A stretch of 64,000 nucleotides of DNA from Flavobacterium sp. (GTDB lineage: Bacteria > Bacteroidota > Bacteroidia > Flavobacteriales > Flavobacteriaceae). The notes under the pieces were generated by a model. The model made no database searches. It was not told where the DNA came from and saw only the letters and a program-made list of their open reading frames with translations. The DNA lies in the NCBI GenBank assembly GCA_010365135.1, contig JAAFGY010000003.1:1-64000 (forward strand), read 5' to 3'. This document shows, one piece after another, positions 1-9,174 of the stretch; within the stretch, counting starts at the first letter, position 1; each line of letters opens with the position of its first letter. The position numbers and the translations under genes were made by a program.

Positions 1-115
1 GCTTTAACTTTGGTTCAATATATCAATAAATTTATCTTTGATAGACCCATAAATAATATCAAAAATCAAATAATTTAATTACACCCAACGGGTTTAAATT
101 ATTATAACGAGCTTT

Positions 116-1165
116 TTAGATAATTAACATTGCATCACCGTAAGAATAGAATTTATATTGCTCTTTAATCGCTTCGTCGTAAGCTCTTTTCATTAAATCG
201 TGACCGCAAAAAGCAGAAATCATCATTAATAAAGTTGATTTTGGCGTGTGAAAATTGGTAATCATACAAGTTGCCAAACTGAAATCGTGAGGAGGAAAAA
301 CGAATTTATTAGTCCAACCTTCAAAAGGATTGAGCGTTCTCTGTGATGAAACTGAGCTTTCGATGGCGCGCATAGAAGTAGTTCCAACGGCACAAATACG
401 TTTTTTGTTTGCTTTTGCATTGTTCACAATATCACAAGCTTCCTGAGTAATTTTCAATTCTTCGGAATCCATTTTGTGTTTCGATAAATCTTCTACCTCA
501 ACTGGATTGAAGGTTCCCAAACCTACGTGAAGTGTGACTTCGGCAAATTTTATTCCTTTTATTTCCAATTTTTTCAACAAATGTTTAGAAAAGTGCAAAC
601 CGGCAGTTGGTGCAGCAACAGCTCCTTCTTCTTTAGCATAAATGGTTTGGTAACGCTCCGCATCTTCTGGAGTTACGTCCCTGCTAATGTATTTTGGAAT
701 TGGAGTTTCACCAAGTTCTGTCAATTTATTTCTAAATTCTTCGTACGAACCATCGTAGAGAAAACGCAACGTTCTTCCGCGTGACGTTGTATTATCGATC
801 ACTTCAGCAACTAATGAATCGTCATTGCCAAAATATAATTTATTTCCGATACGGATTTTTCGAGCTGGATCGACCAAAACATCCCAAAGGCGTTGTTCCG
901 CATTTAGTTCTCTAAGCAAAAAAACTTCGATTCTTGCTCCTGTTTTTTCTTTGTTTCCGTACAAACGCGCAGGAAAAACTTTAGTATTATTCAAAATAAG
1001 AACATCACCTTCGTCGAAATAATTGATCACATCTTTGAACGTTTTGTGTTCAATAGTTTGTTTTTTTCGGTCGATAACCATAAGACGGGATTCGTCTCTG
1101 TTTTCGGCTGGATATTCGGCAAGAAGTTCTTTTGGTAAATGGAATTGAAAATGTGATAATTTCAT
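116..1165 (-). CDS. queA: S-adenosylmethionine:tRNA ribosyltransferase-isomerase
   Basis: Transfers and isomerises the ribosyl group of SAM onto 7-aminomethyl-7-deazaguanine in tRNA, giving epoxyqueuosine (cytoplasm). The 349 aa length is normal for the family. Characteristic stretches are visible: an N-terminal [20 protein letters not shown], then [11 protein letters not shown] near residue 185 and [10 protein letters not shown] near 215. The ATG start is followed at once by family-like sequence ([11 protein letters not shown]). It lies downstream of aroA on the same strand, but a candidate promoter in the 150-nt gap suggests its own transcription. Identification is firm. Confidence 0.95.
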   Translation of the reverse strand: MKLSHFQFHLPKELLAEYPAENRDESRLMVIDRKKQTIEHKTFKDVINYFDEGDVLILNNTKVFPARLYGNKEKTGARIEVFLLRELNAEQRLWDVLVDPARKIRIGNKLYFGNDDSLVAEVIDNTTSRGRTLRFLYDGSYEEFRNKLTELGETPIPKYISRDVTPEDAERYQTIYAKEEGAVAAPTAGLHFSKHLLKKLEIKGIKFAEVTLHVGLGTFNPVEVEDLSKHKMDSEELKITQEACDIVNNAKANKKRICAVGTTSMRAIESSVSSQRTLNPFEGWTNKFVFPPHDFSLATCMITNFHTPKSTLLMMISAFCGHDLMKRAYDEAIKEQYKFYSYGDAMLII

Positions 1166-1201
1166 CTTTAAGATTTTAGATTTTAGATTTTAGATTTTAG
1201 A
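1166..1201. repeat. AT-rich intergenic word repeat (AGATTTT units)
   Basis: Four consecutive copies of a word like TTTTAGA lie just upstream of the queA start. The same word family (TCTAAAATC and relatives) recurs near 12640, 16160, 35630 and 57700, so it is a dispersed intergenic repeat of this genome rather than a local accident. No function can be read from it. Confidence 0.6.
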
Positions 1202-1231
1202 ATTGCAAAGTTCTAAAAAATAAATCGTGTG

Positions 1232-1263
1232 CAAATATACGATTGCGAGATAGGCGTTGTCAA
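1232..1263 (-). promoter_or_regulatory. candidate queA promoter
   Basis: On the minus strand TTG, 21 nt, then TATATTTG matches the Bacteroidota -33/-7 pattern. It lies about 70 nt upstream of queA. The spacing is at the long end, so confidence is moderate. Confidence 0.45.
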
Positions 1264-1316
1264 GTGTTTCGATGTTTATTTTTGTTTTCCTCACAACGAC
1301 GCCAAGTCACAAAGTT

Positions 1317-2564
1317 TTAAATTTCAGAAATAGTAAAACCAATATTTTTTAAATCCTCCCAAAAATCAGGATAGGATTTTGAAACTACTTCGGCATTTTC
1401 GATAATTATAGGCACTCTCAAAGCCAAAGGCGCAAATGCCATTGCCATTCTGTGATCGTTATAAGTGGCAATTTTTACACTCGAATTGATTTCTTTTGTT
1501 GCAACCAAAGTCAAACTATCATTGGTTACAGAAATGTTTGCTCCGAGTTTTGTCAATTCAATTCGAAGTGCTTCCAATCTATCAGTTTCTTTAATTTTTA
1601 AGGTGTGAAGTCCCGTCAAATGGCAACCAATTCCTAAACCAAGACACGTTACTACAATAGTTTGCGCAATATCTGGTGAAGAATTCAGATTACAGAGTAG
1701 AGATGGCAGATTAGAGATTGCGTGTTTCCGCAAAACAATGCAGTTATTTTCAAAAACCGTTTCTACTCCAAGATTTTTATAAATTTCAACCAACGAACTA
1801 TCGCCTTGCAAACTATTTTGTTTGTAACTTGATAATTTAATTTCTGTTCCGATTTCAGATAAAGCCACTATACTAAAAAAGTAAGAGGCCGAACTCCAAT
1901 CGGATTCCACGGTCATTACTTTCGAATCTACTTCCTGTTTTGGGGAAATTATAATTACGTTGCCTTCAAAACTGGTTTGAATGTGTAAATCATTCAGCAA
2001 TGCCAAAGTCATTTTGATATAGGGAATGGAAGTAATTTCGCCCACCAAAGTCAATTCGAGTCCGTTTTGTAATTTAGGTGCAATTAACAACAAAGCCGAA
2101 ATATATTGACTGCTGACATTGGCAGGAATTGAAACTTTATTATTATTCGTAATTTTTTGTCCTTTGATTCGAATTGGTGGAAAACCATCTTCATTTTCAT
2201 AAGAGATTTGCGCTCCTAAATGTTGTAGGGCTTCGACCAAAACTTTTATGGGACGCTCTTTCATTCTTGGCGAACCGGTCAAAACCACTTCACGACCTTC
2301 GTTTACGGCAAAATAGGCGGTCAGAAAACGCATTGCTGTTCCTGCGTGATGAATGTCAACTAATTGTGAATTGTGAATTGTAAATTGTGAATTTTCCAAA
2401 GCTTTTGTCATTACTTCGCTATCATCAGAATTGGAAGTGTTTTCCAGGGTAATATTTGGAAACAAAGCCTGCAACAGCAATAATCGATTGGTTTCACTTT
2501 TGGAACCCGTTATGGAGATGGCAGATTTGAGATTAGAGATGGCAGAGTGTAGCTGTAAATTCAT
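1317..2564 (-). CDS. aroA: 3-phosphoshikimate 1-carboxyvinyltransferase (EPSP synthase)
   Basis: Sixth step of the shikimate pathway: joins PEP to shikimate 3-phosphate. The 415 aa protein shows GSKSETNRLLLL near residue 20, HHAGTAMRFLTAYF near 72, KETDRLEALRIEL near 328 and YNDHRMAMAFAPLAL near 369, all signature regions of EPSP synthases. Odd feature: three short stretches (about residues 7-17, 58-68 and 283-290) are encoded by the same repeated words that fill local intergenic spacers. They appear to be low-complexity insertions tolerated in frame. The ATG start sits directly before the first insertion. Confident in function; the effect of the insertions is unknown. Confidence 0.95.
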   Translation of the reverse strand: MNLQLHSAISNLKSAISITGSKSETNRLLLLQALFPNITLENTSNSDDSEVMTKALENSQFTIHNSQLVDIHHAGTAMRFLTAYFAVNEGREVVLTGSPRMKERPIKVLVEALQHLGAQISYENEDGFPPIRIKGQKITNNNKVSIPANVSSQYISALLLIAPKLQNGLELTLVGEITSIPYIKMTLALLNDLHIQTSFEGNVIIISPKQEVDSKVMTVESDWSSASYFFSIVALSEIGTEIKLSSYKQNSLQGDSSLVEIYKNLGVETVFENNCIVLRKHAISNLPSLLCNLNSSPDIAQTIVVTCLGLGIGCHLTGLHTLKIKETDRLEALRIELTKLGANISVTNDSLTLVATKEINSSVKIATYNDHRMAMAFAPLALRVPIIIENAEVVSKSYPDFWEDLKNIGFTISEI

Positions 2565-2574
2565 TTTATAATTA

Positions 2575-2680
2575 AGAGTTATGAGTTATCCGTTATGAGT
2601 TATAACTTGTAACCATATAATTTAGGTGCGCAATTTACCAATACTCATTCACAATTCATAATTCACAACTCATAATTATT
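2575..2680. repeat. intergenic repeats of AATTCACAA and ATAACTCATAA type
   Basis: The spacer upstream of aroA is largely made of short imperfect repeats (AGTTATGAGTTAT words, then ATTCACAATTCATAATTCAC words). The AATTCACAATT word also occurs inside the aroA coding region around 2362-2393. I see no promoter or hairpin that stands out here. Confidence 0.5.
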
Positions 2681-3002
2681 TCAGCTTATCATTGTTTTTA
2701 TGACGGTCTTTATCGCGAACCGATTTCAGTTCCATTTTTTTGTCGAAAGCGACTTGCAAATCGATTCCGGTTTGGTTTGCTAGGCATAAAACTACGAAAA
2801 CCACATCGGCTAGTTCTTCGCCAAGGTCTTTGTTTTTGTCACTTTCTTTCTCGGATTGTTCGCCATAACGACGGGCAATAATTCGGGCTACTTCGCCTAC
2901 CTCCTCGGTAAGTTGCGCCATATTTGTGAGTTCATTGAAGTAGCGAACGCCGTGTTCTTTGATCCAACTGTCTACTTCGAGTTGGGAGTTTTTTAGGTTC
3001 AT
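2676..3002 (-). CDS. MazG-like nucleotide pyrophosphohydrolase
   Basis: Small all-alpha NTP pyrophosphohydrolase of the MazG/dUTPase superfamily, predicted to hydrolyse (possibly non-canonical) NTPs to NMP and PPi. With the ATG at 3002 the protein is 108 aa; the ORF track extends to a TTG that is less likely. Metal-binding residues are visible as TEEVGEVAR (EExxE) near residue 34 and LGEELADVV (ExxD) near 60. The C terminus is charged (RDKDRHKNNDK). It is encoded just upstream of aroA on the same strand. The substrate cannot be told from sequence. Confidence 0.85.
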   Translation of the reverse strand: MNLKNSQLEVDSWIKEHGVRYFNELTNMAQLTEEVGEVARIIARRYGEQSEKESDKNKDLGEELADVVFVVLCLANQTGIDLQVAFDKKMELKSVRDKDRHKNNDKLK

Positions 3003-3052
3003 AGGATTTGTTTTTTGAAAACCCAAAGATATTTATTCTACATTTCGATCCC

Positions 3053-5041
3053 TTAAATTTTCTTCAAAACAATTTTTTCGTTTAATTTATCAATCATTTG
3101 CTTATAAAAAAATTTTAAAGTGTCATAAAAAGCAGCTGAAACAACAACGCTCTTTATCTCTTTATTAACAACAACTTGAATCATATTATTGGTGGTAGAA
3201 ATATTAAAAGTAAACAAACCAACGTTTTCTCCAGTCATTAAATTTAGGGGTTTGGGCAGTATTTCCACTACATATCCCTCAGGTATTGCAATGTTAAGGT
3301 TGTATTTAAATTGGGTTGGATAGCCAAAACAAATAGGTAATTCCCTATTTTCCAAAACAAAAGGATTCTTTGTAGGCGTAAAAAAAAGTAGTGGATCTAG
3401 ATATATTTTATCTCCTATTATCTCCACTTGATTGTCGGCCGTGATGGTAAAATTTTCGACTATAGGTTTAGATAAATCTTTACTTTTCTCGACATTGTAT
3501 TCACTAATTTGCATTCCTGGAAGATCATCCTCTACTTTTTCTAGATAATTTTGCTGATTTACTTCCGCATACTTTTCTCTGAAAGAAAATGCTTCATAAT
3601 CGGTACTATTCACTCTATATTTACCAGACAATTTGCCTTTTTCATCAACAGAAACCATCATATTTAGTATTTTTTTGGATAAAAAAGCAGGCTGCAGATT
3701 GATTTCTTCTGATGTTCCATCCTCTCGCAACAATCGGCCTATCCAGTTCAATGTGTAGTTTGGTAAAATATTATTAGTTGTATATTTATTTGTTGCATCT
3801 AATAGAATTTGTTTTCCATCAATTTCGGCTGCAGCAATTACATAATTAAAAACAGTTCGGTTCGGAAATATTGGCACTCCATTATCCAATGTGCTTAATA
3901 ATACTGGATTTGTTGGTATTCCTGCATAATTTAGCATTGCCATAAGAATAAAATTGACTTCGGCCACATTCCCAGTCCCATCAATATAAGCTTGTTTCAC
4001 GCCTTTATCAGTATAATATCCTTTTTTATGATCCCAATTCATTTTATTTTGGACAAATTTAAAAATGACATCCAATCTTTCATTTTTAGAGGTTACATTT
4101 TTTAAAATTAGTGTCAAATCTTGGGCAATATAATCTCTTTCCTTGAGTTCTTTTCCAAAATCTTTATCTTCATAAATGGTTTTGGCCACACCTTCCCAAG
4201 TCTTCGAATAATCTTTTACAGGCTCTTGATAAAATTGTGTTTTCTCTAATTCATGGAAAATAGCCATTCGGTAATTTTGGATATTATCGACAAAAGGCTC
4301 TTCTTTTAAGGCTGCTATATTTTTGACAATATACTTGCTATTCACTTGAGCGAAAGTAACCGATTCCGTTCTTGTATGATCATATTGATTTGCAAAAGCA
4401 AGCGAACCGTTACCAATTTTAGACTCGGCGATAATTTTCGCACCGCCTTTTGTAACTGCCTTATATACAAAGAAACCTGGTATTTCCGTAACACATTCAG
4501 AATAATTTACTGGTATTTCATATTGAAAATTAAAGTCTGGGAATTCGACAATGTCTTCTGATTTTACACTATATTTAAACTCAATGATGGAACCCACTTT
4601 GACATTTGGCATGGCTATCGCGGCTTCCTTCCAGTATTTATTAACCGTTGTTTTAAAGATTCCCTCATTTTTTAATTTTGTTGCAACTACATTTCCATTT
4701 TCGAGATTATAGGTTACAGCGTCTGAAAATTCCACCCTATCACTGTTTAACTTTTCATATCCAATTCGGTATGGAAGTTTATAATTGCCCCACTTAAGTC
4801 CTTCTTTTTTATATATTTTTATTCTGAATGTAGTTTCGGTATTAATGCTAAATCCGTCTTTAATATCATAACTAAAAAAAGTTCGAGCTTTATTGTACAA
4901 AATCGCTGCTGCTGCCGTTGTATCTGCTGCATATACCTTTTCTTCTAATTCGGCAACAGAAACTTTTCCTAGTTTTAATGATTGTGCATTGGCGGTCAAA
5001 AAATTAAGAATAAAAAAAACTAAAAATAATCTGATTTTCAT
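3053..5041 (-). CDS. DUF3857 protein with degenerate transglutaminase-like domain
   Basis: A 662 aa predicted exported protein with a signal peptide ending near residue 19 (LTANAQ). It has an N-terminal DUF3857 beta-domain (to about 300), a transglutaminase-like fold (about 310-420) and a C-terminal beta region ending in NEKIVLKKI. The usual catalytic GDC motif reads GNVAEVN and the His motif reads FNYVIAA; only the Asp-like LLDAT remains, so it is probably not a peptidase or transglutaminase. It is the last of four tandem paralogues. Function is unknown; a role in envelope or sugar-polymer processing is only a guess. Confidence 0.85.
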   Translation of the reverse strand: MKIRLFLVFFILNFLTANAQSLKLGKVSVAELEEKVYAADTTAAAAILYNKARTFFSYDIKDGFSINTETTFRIKIYKKEGLKWGNYKLPYRIGYEKLNSDRVEFSDAVTYNLENGNVVATKLKNEGIFKTTVNKYWKEAAIAMPNVKVGSIIEFKYSVKSEDIVEFPDFNFQYEIPVNYSECVTEIPGFFVYKAVTKGGAKIIAESKIGNGSLAFANQYDHTRTESVTFAQVNSKYIVKNIAALKEEPFVDNIQNYRMAIFHELEKTQFYQEPVKDYSKTWEGVAKTIYEDKDFGKELKERDYIAQDLTLILKNVTSKNERLDVIFKFVQNKMNWDHKKGYYTDKGVKQAYIDGTGNVAEVNFILMAMLNYAGIPTNPVLLSTLDNGVPIFPNRTVFNYVIAAAEIDGKQILLDATNKYTTNNILPNYTLNWIGRLLREDGTSEEINLQPAFLSKKILNMMVSVDEKGKLSGKYRVNSTDYEAFSFREKYAEVNQQNYLEKVEDDLPGMQISEYNVEKSKDLSKPIVENFTITADNQVEIIGDKIYLDPLLFFTPTKNPFVLENRELPICFGYPTQFKYNLNIAIPEGYVVEILPKPLNLMTGENVGLFTFNISTTNNMIQVVVNKEIKSVVVSAAFYDTLKFFYKQMIDKLNEKIVLKKI

Positions 5042-5127
5042 ATATTACAGTATTGGTTTTTACATCGGTCATACTTGTCTGCCCACAGTGCTTTCGATCA
5101 ATTCTCGATTAAGCTCATTTCATATTA

Positions 5128-7149
5128 TTATATTTTCTTCAAAACAATTTTTTCGTTTTGTTTGTCCATCATTTGCTGATAGAAATCTTTCAAAACTGGA
5201 GAAAAATCTGGAGAAACAATAGCCGTAGCGATCGTTGAAGTAATCGCTGTTTGAATTCTACTGGCGGTATTGACCATCATAAATTTAAAAGCACCAATAT
5301 CATTTCCAGTAGCAATATTTATAGAAGCAGGCATTGACTCCACGACATATCCTTGGGGTATTTCAAAATTAATAACAAGTTTGTTTAGCATTGGATAACC
5401 AAAATCTACAGGATATTCTCTGGCTTATTGTTTGAATGGATTTTCTTTAGCCGTTAGAAATAACATTGGAGAAATGTAAATTTTGTCATTTATTACTTCA
5501 ATGCTTTTGGTGTCTTTAAACGAATAACTTTCAATTATAGGTTTCGACAAATCCAAGTCATTTTCTCTAACATAATCGCTAATCTCGATGTTGTTGTTGC
5601 TGTTTTCTAATTTGTCTAAATAAGTATCTTTGTTCGTGTCTGCGTTTTCCTTTCTAAACTCTAATGCATCGTAATCCGTGAGTTGTCTTCTTATTTTTCC
5701 CTCGGCAGAACCATCCGCTTTTACAACAACATTCATATTGGTAGCCTCTTTTGAAAGTGTTTTGGGCATTAAATCTACTTGGATCGATGTTCCGTCTTTA
5801 CGGATTAATCGTCCCACCCAGTTCAAATCTCGCAATGGTAAAATATTGGGTATAGCATATTTTTCGGTAGCGTCTAACAAAATCAATCCTTCGGGTGTTT
5901 CAACTGCTGCTATAACACAATTAAATGCAGTTCTACTGGGGAAAAAAGCAATTCCATTATCGCGAGTGCTTATTAAAACGGGATTTGCGTTGTATCCAGC
6001 AAAACGCAACATTGCTGTAAGCATCAAATTGATTTCGGCTGTATTTCCTGTTTTATCTTTATAGGCTTTTTTTACTCCGTCATTACACGAATACCCATTG
6101 TATTTATTCCATTTTACTGAATTTTTCACATAATTAAATACGGCTGCAATTCGTTCGTTTTGAACATCATTACCTGTCAATAATTTATTAATATCTTCTT
6201 CAAAATAGCCAGTTTTATTAAGTTCCGGTCCAAAATCATCATAATTAAAAATAGTTTTTACTACAGATTCCCAATCGGTTGAATAATATTTTGGAAGAGA
6301 ATTAGGGAAATTTACCAGAGATAATTCATGAGAAATACTAGAGGTATAGTTATCCATATTATTCACAAAAGCTTCTTTCTTCATTGCAGGCAAATCTTTA
6401 GCAGAATAAGTGGTCTGAGTCTCCAAGTAATCAATTTTTTCTTCTGAAAATTTGGTGTTAACAGCAGAAAAGCCTGGTCCTCCTGATCTTTCTTTATTAT
6501 GAAAAACGATGTCATTTGTCTTCTTTAAAACAGTCGTATTCAACATTACATATCCTTTTTGATTAGAATTAAAAGTGTAATATTCTGGAATATAGGTTTT
6601 GTATTCTGAAAAATTCACTGGAATACTGGATTGAAAATACCAATCTCGTAAAAAACTGATGTATCCAGTTTTAAGAGTATATTCAAATTCTATAACCGAA
6701 CCTTCTTTTACATTGGGCATTGTGATTTTTTTTCGTCCCCAATATTTATTGATCTTTTCAGTAAATTCTCCATCGCTTTTTAATTTTGTTTTTTCAATTT
6801 TACCTTCTACTAAATTATAAGTAATGGCGTCTGAAAAAGAAACTTTTTCATTTAAAGAACTTTCTAAATGATACGAAACTTCTTGATTTGCAAAATCATA
6901 TCCTTCTTTTTTATAAATTTTAATTCTGGTCTTTACAATTGTAACGGTTTCAAAACCATTAACTTCTGAATATTCGAATTTAACTTCTCCTTTTTTGAAT
7001 AATATGGCTGCTGCTGCCGAAGGATCTTTAGGATGTTGTTTTTCTTCTAATTCGGCTACCGAAACTTTTCCTAATTTGAATTCTTGGGCATTGATTTTCG
7101 AATTGAAAAAGGTAAAAAATAAAATTAATACTAGTAAGTAGGTTTTCAT
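5128..7149 (-). pseudogene. DUF3857 paralogue interrupted by an in-frame TAA
   Basis: Tandem copy of the 7153-9171 gene; the first 60 or so residues are nearly identical. The reading frame is intact over 674 codons except for one TAA at 5425-5427, directly after KENPFKQ, where the paralogue continues EVREYPVDFGYP. After the stop the same frame reads AREYPVDFGYP and on to NEKIVLKKI at 5128. A single GAA-to-TAA change explains it. The ORF track splits it into 5425-7149 (574 aa) and 5128-5391, but the second piece is not a separate gene. It also lacks the catalytic Cys (GNTAEIN) and His (FNCVIAA). A truncated 574 aa product may still be made. Confidence 0.85.
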
Positions 7150-7152
7150 TAT

Positions 7153-9171
7153 TTATTGGTTCTTGGTTAGTATAATTTTTTCATTTTCCTTAGTAATCAT
7201 TCCTTGATAAAACTCTTTTATAACATCGTAAAAATCTGCGGAAACGATGGCCGTATTGATAGTTGTTGTGATTATCATTTTGATTTTGTCGTCTGTATTT
7301 TCGATAACATAACTAAAAGCTCCAATATTGTCACCAGTTAACAAATTAGCAGCTTTAGGCAAAAATTCTACTTTATATCCTTGTGGAATATCAATATTGA
7401 TATAAATTTTGGACTCAAAAGGATAGCCAAAATCGACAGGATATTCTCTTACTTCCTGCTTGAAAGGGTTCTCTTTATCCGTTAAGAAAAGCAGTGGCGA
7501 CAAATAGATTTTCTCATTGATAATTTCTACATCTTTGTTCGATTTGAACGAATAGGTTTCCATCACTGGTTTTGATAAATCAAGCTCATTGGCTCTTACA
7601 TATTCTCCTATTTCGATACCATTATTGTCGTTTTCTAATTTTTTTAAATAAGATTCTTGCTTGGCATCCAAATTATTTTTTCTGAATTTTAATGCTTCGT
7701 GGTTGGTGTATTGCCTTCTGATCTTACCGTCAATTGTTCCATCTGCATTCATGACAACATACATTGTTGAAGTTTCCTTTGAAATCATGGTTGGAGTCAA
7801 ACTTATTTGAGTTGAAGTTCCATCTTTTCGAATCAAACGACCAAACCAGTTCAAATCTCTTAAAGGAAGTATATTTGGACCCGAAAACATTTCAGTTGCA
7901 TCAAGTAGCATAAGCCCTTCTGGAGTTTCTACTGCAGAAATAACATAATTGAAAGCGTTTAAACTCGGAAATAACGCGATTCCGTTGGCTCGGGTACTTA
8001 TGATTACGGGATTGGCATCGAATCCTGCATAACGCAACATTGCTGTAAGCATCAGGTTTATTTCGGCTACATTACCCGTCTTGTTTTTGTAGGCTGTTTT
8101 TACACCATCATTGCAGAAAAAATTGTTGCGCTCATTCCATTTTATATTCGATTTTACATAATTGAAAATTGCTCCAATAGTTTCTCCTCTGGATTTTGCT
8201 CCACTTATAATTGTTTTTAAATCTTCTTCAAAATAACCGTTTTTACTAAGTTCAAGCCCAAAATCTTCAAACTCATAAATTGTTTTGGTTACCGATTCCC
8301 AATCTGTCGAAAAAATTTTTGTGGGACGATTATTAAACTTTGTCATAGCAAGCTCATGCGATATACTTGAGGTGTAATTTTCGATATTATTTACAAATGC
8401 CTCGTCTTTCATCGCTGGCAAATTTTCGGCTAAATAAGTGGTTTGGGTTTCTTGATAGGCAAATTCATCTTGATTTATAGTTGTTGCGATACTAAGTATA
8501 CCTTGATTTCTTTCTTTACTTTTTAAACTTATTGATTTAAAATTTCCTTTTGTGGTTACTTTCGGAAAAATAAACCCTTTTTTATTGGTGTTGAAAACAA
8601 AAAATTCGGGAATATAAGTGATCAATTCTGAATGATTCACCGGAATGCTAGATTGAAAATCCCAATCTCTCATCGAGCCAATAGCCTTTTTTTTGATAGA
8701 ATATTGAAATTCTATAACCGAACCTTCTTTTATATTGGGTAAAGTTATCTTTTTTCGACCCCAATATTTATTGATGTTTTCGTCGAATTCGCCTTCGGTC
8801 TTTAATTTTGTTTTTTCAATTTTTCCATCAACCAAATTATAAGTCACAGCATCCGAAACCGAAATAATTTCTTTAGAATTACCTGATAAATAATACCTGA
8901 TATTTTGATTTGCCCAATCATATCCTTCTTTTTTATATATCTTAATACGGGTTTTAACATCGGTAAACATTGCAAATCCTTCAGTTTGTGAGTATTCAAA
9001 TCGAACTTCTCCTTTTTTGAATAATATGGCTGCTGCTGCCGAAGGATCTTTGGGATGCTCTTTTTCTTGAAGTTCAGCGATTGAAACTTTTCCTAATTTG
9101 AATTCTTGGGCATTGATTTTCGAATTGAAAAAGGCAAAAAATAAAATTAATACTAGACAGTAGGTTTTCAT
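7153..9171 (-). CDS. DUF3857 protein with degenerate transglutaminase-like domain
   Basis: A 672 aa exported protein with signal peptide (FFNSKINAQ). It has the same three-part layout as its two downstream neighbours: DUF3857 beta-domain, transglutaminase-like region and C-terminal beta-domain. The expected Cys is replaced (GNVAEINLML) and the His is replaced (FNYVISA), while LLDATE is kept. It lies 3 nt from both neighbours and its 5' end is almost the same as that of the interrupted copy, indicating a recent tandem duplication. It is the intact reference for judging the nonsense codon next door. Role unknown. Confidence 0.85.
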   Translation of the reverse strand: MKTYCLVLILFFAFFNSKINAQEFKLGKVSIAELQEKEHPKDPSAAAAILFKKGEVRFEYSQTEGFAMFTDVKTRIKIYKKEGYDWANQNIRYYLSGNSKEIISVSDAVTYNLVDGKIEKTKLKTEGEFDENINKYWGRKKITLPNIKEGSVIEFQYSIKKKAIGSMRDWDFQSSIPVNHSELITYIPEFFVFNTNKKGFIFPKVTTKGNFKSISLKSKERNQGILSIATTINQDEFAYQETQTTYLAENLPAMKDEAFVNNIENYTSSISHELAMTKFNNRPTKIFSTDWESVTKTIYEFEDFGLELSKNGYFEEDLKTIISGAKSRGETIGAIFNYVKSNIKWNERNNFFCNDGVKTAYKNKTGNVAEINLMLTAMLRYAGFDANPVIISTRANGIALFPSLNAFNYVISAVETPEGLMLLDATEMFSGPNILPLRDLNWFGRLIRKDGTSTQISLTPTMISKETSTMYVVMNADGTIDGKIRRQYTNHEALKFRKNNLDAKQESYLKKLENDNNGIEIGEYVRANELDLSKPVMETYSFKSNKDVEIINEKIYLSPLLFLTDKENPFKQEVREYPVDFGYPFESKIYINIDIPQGYKVEFLPKAANLLTGDNIGAFSYVIENTDDKIKMIITTTINTAIVSADFYDVIKEFYQGMITKENEKIILTKNQ

Positions 9172-9174
9172 TAT

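Noticed and set aside
1-115. Sequence before queA and possible partial gene
   Set aside because: No open frame of note reaches the window edge and no promoter or terminator is convincing; I see nothing identifiable.
5128-5391. Stand-alone 87 aa ORF
   Set aside because: Same frame as the upstream 574 aa ORF and homologous to the C terminus of the neighbouring paralogue; it is the tail of one gene cut by a TAA, with no start signal of its own.
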